Shown one piece after another: positions 6,832 through 9,167 of a stretch of DNA of 9,167 nt. This DNA is from Phycisphaerae bacterium (lineage in GTDB: Bacteria > Planctomycetota > Phycisphaerae > UBA1845), in NCBI GenBank assembly GCA_029260155.1, contig JAJDDU010000236.1, forward strand, positions 1 to 9,167. The letters run 5' to 3'. The first letter of the stretch is position 1; every line of letters begins with the position of its first letter. The notes under the pieces were generated by a model. The model was not told where the DNA came from. It saw nothing but the letters and a program-made list of their open reading frames with translations, and ran no database searches. The translations under genes were made by a program, and so were the position numbers.

Positions 6832-8902
6832 CGATCATGTCACGGACAAGGATCGGCGTGGGGCACTTCCTGTGGAAACGGGTTTGCGCACCGTGAAGGA
6901 ACGCCAAGCGTACATCGTCATCCTGCTGGCTGGTCTCGTCTTGTCCGCGATTGTCCATTCGAAGTATCGCAGCGATCTCGCCTCCGCGTTAGAGACCTTT
7001 CGTCACCAGCAAGCAAACGAGACGACGTTCGTTGTTCACGACGTCGAGAACACGCTAGGGCAAATGTATCAGGGGCTTCGTACTATCGCCCGCCTTCCCG
7101 GTGTACGCGCGATAGACCGGTACGCGGGTCTTCATGGACCGTTCAGCGGTGACACACGCCAAACAGTACAGGAACTATATAATAACGTAGCCACGAATGT
7201 AGAGATGTCAGAAGTCTACATCGTTCCGGTTGACCTCAAGCCGGACGAGATCGACCCGCACACGGGCAAGCTGCAGGAACCCATTACCACCTTCGATGAA
7301 CTCATCCTCGGTCGTCATGCCGACGACGAATACCAGGACGGGACGGGCGCGCCCGCGGAAGTAGAGGAAATCGAAATCTATGAGTACCGATTGATGAAGC
7401 GTCAACTAGCGTGGATGCGCCAGAATGTACCCACGATCGAGTCCATCACCGGTCTCGACTATCCCGCGATGGGTGGCCCTGAAGTGGTGACCTGCGACAA
7501 CGCTCGATACTCAAGCAGCCGTCCTGACGACCTGGATCGATCTGGCCTAGTCTACTCCTTGCCATTCTTCGGCCCAAGCGGCAAGCTCAAAGGTTGCGTC
7601 AGTGGCTTGATACTCACACACGCCTTGAGAGATCTCCTGCCGACGGGCAGCTATTCGCTTGTCAATCTCGCGCACGGCTATTTCATCGACTCACATCACG
7701 CGGGCCGAGAGGGGGTGGCAGCACAATACGCAGTAGCCGGCGAGGAGGATCCCGAACTGCTCTACTGCGAGGTTCGGACACTCGATGTACTGGATCAAGG
7801 CGGCCCTTGGTTGCTCTGGGCTGGGCGGCCCAACGCAACCTACTGGAATCGATCCGATGTACAGAACGCACGTTACGCCGCCAGTGCGGCGCACGCCGTT
7901 GTTTGGATCCTCTCGATCGGATCCTGCGCGCTGGCGTTTCTCATTCGTAGCAACAGGAGCCTCCTGGTTTCCAGGAATCATGAACTTGAGGACCGCGTGA
8001 CTGAGCGTACCACAGAACTTGAGGCGCGGCAGGAAGAATTGCAGGGGGCGAGAGACGAGCTGGAAGATCGTGTGTTTGAACGGACCGAACAGCTCTCGGA
8101 AGCCAAAAAGGCCGCAGAGTTGGCCAACCAGACCAAGAGCGAGTTTCTGGCGAACATGAGCCATGAGATCCGCACGCCCCTACACGGCATCCTCAGCTTC
8201 GCGCGATTCGGCAAGGAGCGAGCGATGAGCGCTGATCCTGAGAAGCTGCTGGACTACTTCGAGAGGATCGATGCGAGCGGCCAGCGTCTGTTGATCCTGT
8301 TGTCAGACATACTCGACTTGGCCAAGATGGAATCGGGCAGCATGCGGTACGAGTTCACGCCCACGGACTTCCGTGTCGTTCTGCGCTCTGTGCACCGCGA
8401 GTTCCACTCGCTTCTCGCCGACCGAAACATCACCGTCGACTACACCGAACCCGGCGCCGAATTACGCCTGACACTGGACGAAAACCGAATGTCGCAAGTT
8501 GTGCGTAACCTGCTGAGCAATGCGGCCAAGTTTTCCCCCGACGGCGGAACGATCCGAATCGAGGCCGACGAGGGCGATGAGGGAGTCCGAGTATCCATCC
8601 GTGACCACGGCGCGGGGGTTCCGGAGAACGAGTTGGAAGCGGTCTTCGACAAGTTCGTTCAGTCAAGCACGACCAGGACTGGCGCCGGCGGTACGGGGCT
8701 GGGCCTGTCGATTTGCCGGGAGATCGTCGAAGGCCACCAGGGTCGCATCTGGTGCGAGAACCATCCGGACGGCGGCGCGGTTTTCCACGTAACGCTCCCG
8801 CGGACGATGCAGGGTGGTTCTTCGAGCGAACCGGCGGAACCACGCGGGGCAAGGAAACCCGAAGAATTGGCAAAGCACTCTACAGTCGGCGGAATCTCAT
8901 AG
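6824..8902 (+). CDS. Sensor histidine kinase with large Cache-like periplasmic domain
   Basis: A 692-residue inner-membrane kinase overlapping the previous gene by 8 bases, which implies coupled translation. After a hydrophilic N-terminus comes TM1 (about 29-45), then about 308 periplasmic residues (46-353), TM2 (about 354-374), a coiled coil (375-435), HisKA and HATPase_c. The periplasmic part starts with a long helix and has the layout of a double Cache sensor (VVHDVENTLGQMYQGLRTIA, then SEVYIVPVDLKPD, FDELILG and YSLPFFGPSGKLKGCVSGLI), but I assign this only by general resemblance. It has three cysteines. The phospho-acceptor is H447, N box N566, G1 box D594 and G2 box from residue 620. 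The coiled coil carries ELEDRVTERT (387-396) and ELEDRVFERT (412-421), a 25-residue repeat. There is no receiver domain. The kinase core matches that of the preceding gene almost exactly, so both probably phosphorylate the same regulator (inference). The ligand is unknown. Confidence 0.92.
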   Translation: MDDDHVTDKDRRGALPVETGLRTVKERQAYIVILLAGLVLSAIVHSKYRSDLASALETFRHQQANETTFVVHDVENTLGQMYQGLRTIARLPGVRAIDRYAGLHGPFSGDTRQTVQELYNNVATNVEMSEVYIVPVDLKPDEIDPHTGKLQEPITTFDELILGRHADDEYQDGTGAPAEVEEIEIYEYRLMKRQLAWMRQNVPTIESITGLDYPAMGGPEVVTCDNARYSSSRPDDLDRSGLVYSLPFFGPSGKLKGCVSGLILTHALRDLLPTGSYSLVNLAHGYFIDSHHAGREGVAAQYAVAGEEDPELLYCEVRTLDVLDQGGPWLLWAGRPNATYWNRSDVQNARYAASAAHAVVWILSIGSCALAFLIRSNRSLLVSRNHELEDRVTERTTELEARQEELQGARDELEDRVFERTEQLSEAKKAAELANQTKSEFLANMSHEIRTPLHGILSFARFGKERAMSADPEKLLDYFERIDASGQRLLILLSDILDLAKMESGSMRYEFTPTDFRVVLRSVHREFHSLLADRNITVDYTEPGAELRLTLDENRMSQVVRNLLSNAAKFSPDGGTIRIEADEGDEGVRVSIRDHGAGVPENELEAVFDKFVQSSTTRTGAGGTGLGLSICREIVEGHQGRIWCENHPDGGAVFHVTLPRTMQGGSSSEPAEPRGARKPEELAKHSTVGGIS
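8135..8812 (+). repeat. Kinase-core direct repeat, copy 2
   Basis: This is the partner of 6046-6723 in the second kinase gene. Nucleotide similarity is uneven. The stretch 8630-8731 differs from 6541-6642 at only 6 of 102 bases, all silent, while the H-box stretch differs at about 10 of 75 bases. The short C-terminal tails after the repeat (SEP...ELAE-type) also look related, so the original duplication may have run to the stop codon. Confidence 0.88.
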
Positions 8903-8935
8903 CGGCCGGCTCTTGTGGAAAGGATAGGCGAAGAC

Positions 8936-9167
8936 GTGCAGAAACGAGTCCTGATAGTCGACGACGATCAACTGAATCGCGATATCCTGTGCGAGATTCT
9001 CGAAGAGGATTATGAGATCGCCGCCGCAACCACGGGCGAGGAAGGCCTGCTGCGGATGAAGGATTTCGGTCCTGACCTTGTCTTGCTCGACATCATGATG
9101 CCCGGTATCGACGGATACGAGGTGTGCAAACAGATCAAATCCGCGCCACACGGAGAGCTCACGCTGG
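8936..9167 (+). CDS. Response regulator, N-terminal receiver domain (3' end outside window)
   Basis: The first 77 residues of a receiver (REC) domain protein that accepts phosphate from a histidine kinase. VLIVDDDQLNRDIL carries the acidic pocket (D9-D11), and D52 in VLLDIMMPGIDGYE is the phospho-acceptor. The GTG start at 8936 has an AGG at 8926-8928 seven bases upstream, and no better start exists after the kinase stop. It follows the second kinase by 33 bases in the same direction, and neither kinase has its own receiver, so it is the obvious partner. The output domain lies beyond the window; the IMMPGIDGYEVC signature is shared by DNA-binding, GGDEF, HD-GYP and stand-alone regulators and does not tell them apart. 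Confidence 0.93.
   Translation, partial: MQKRVLIVDDDQLNRDILCEILEEDYEIAAATTGEEGLLRMKDFGPDLVLLDIMMPGIDGYEVCKQIKSAPHGELTL

Noticed and set aside
6046..8812. Kinase-core repeat as a mobile element or assembly artefact
   Set aside because: The copies lie inside two complete genes with different sensors and scattered silent differences, with no terminal inverted repeats or target-site duplication.

Overview
This is a GC-rich, tightly packed window in which every supported gene lies on the + strand. The TonB-dependent receptor and several Sec signal peptides show a Gram-negative (diderm) bacterium. A multiheme c-type cytochrome with a thrombospondin-3-like calcium loop, together with CHASE8 and YfiR sensor proteins, would fit an environmental planctomycete, a deltaproteobacterial-type lineage or a related phylum. 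I cannot fix the taxon from the sequence alone.

Layout. Positions 1-1135 hold the 3' part of a multiheme cytochrome c gene whose 5' end is outside the window; eight CXXCH haem sites are visible. A clear intrinsic terminator follows (1166-1200). A second, stronger hairpin terminator lies at 1296-1338, and there is no convincing gene between 1136 and 1574. From about 1575 to the window end runs a compact signalling operon: a small excisionase-type helix-turn-helix regulator (1575-1805), a TonB-dependent outer-membrane receptor (1919-4000), a periplasmic YfiR/DUF4154 protein (4079-4678), a CHASE8-HAMP-GAF histidine kinase (4678-6831), a second histidine kinase with a large Cache-like periplasmic domain (6824-8902), and the start of a response regulator (8936 to beyond 9167). 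Genes overlap by 1 to 8 bases or are separated by 33 to 113 bases, and I see no internal terminator.

How the genes may work together (inference). In the well-studied YfiBNR system, the periplasmic protein YfiR represses YfiN, a membrane diguanylate cyclase with a CHASE8 sensor domain, and the outer-membrane lipoprotein YfiB relieves the repression. Here a YfiR homologue sits directly before a CHASE8 protein, but the output domain is a histidine kinase core instead of GGDEF. In place of YfiB there is a TonB-dependent receptor. The simplest model is an outer membrane to periplasm to inner membrane relay: receptor, then YfiR, then CHASE8 kinase, then the downstream receiver protein. The second kinase has a different sensor but a nearly identical catalytic core (about 84% amino-acid identity by hand alignment, without gaps). 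It would feed a second periplasmic signal into the same response regulator. The output of that regulator is cut off by the window end.

The most interesting points are the YfiR-CHASE8 module joined to a two-component kinase, the twin kinases with locally homogenised cores, and the modular signalling-helix unit that flanks a GAF domain in one kinase and stands as a back-to-back pair in the other.
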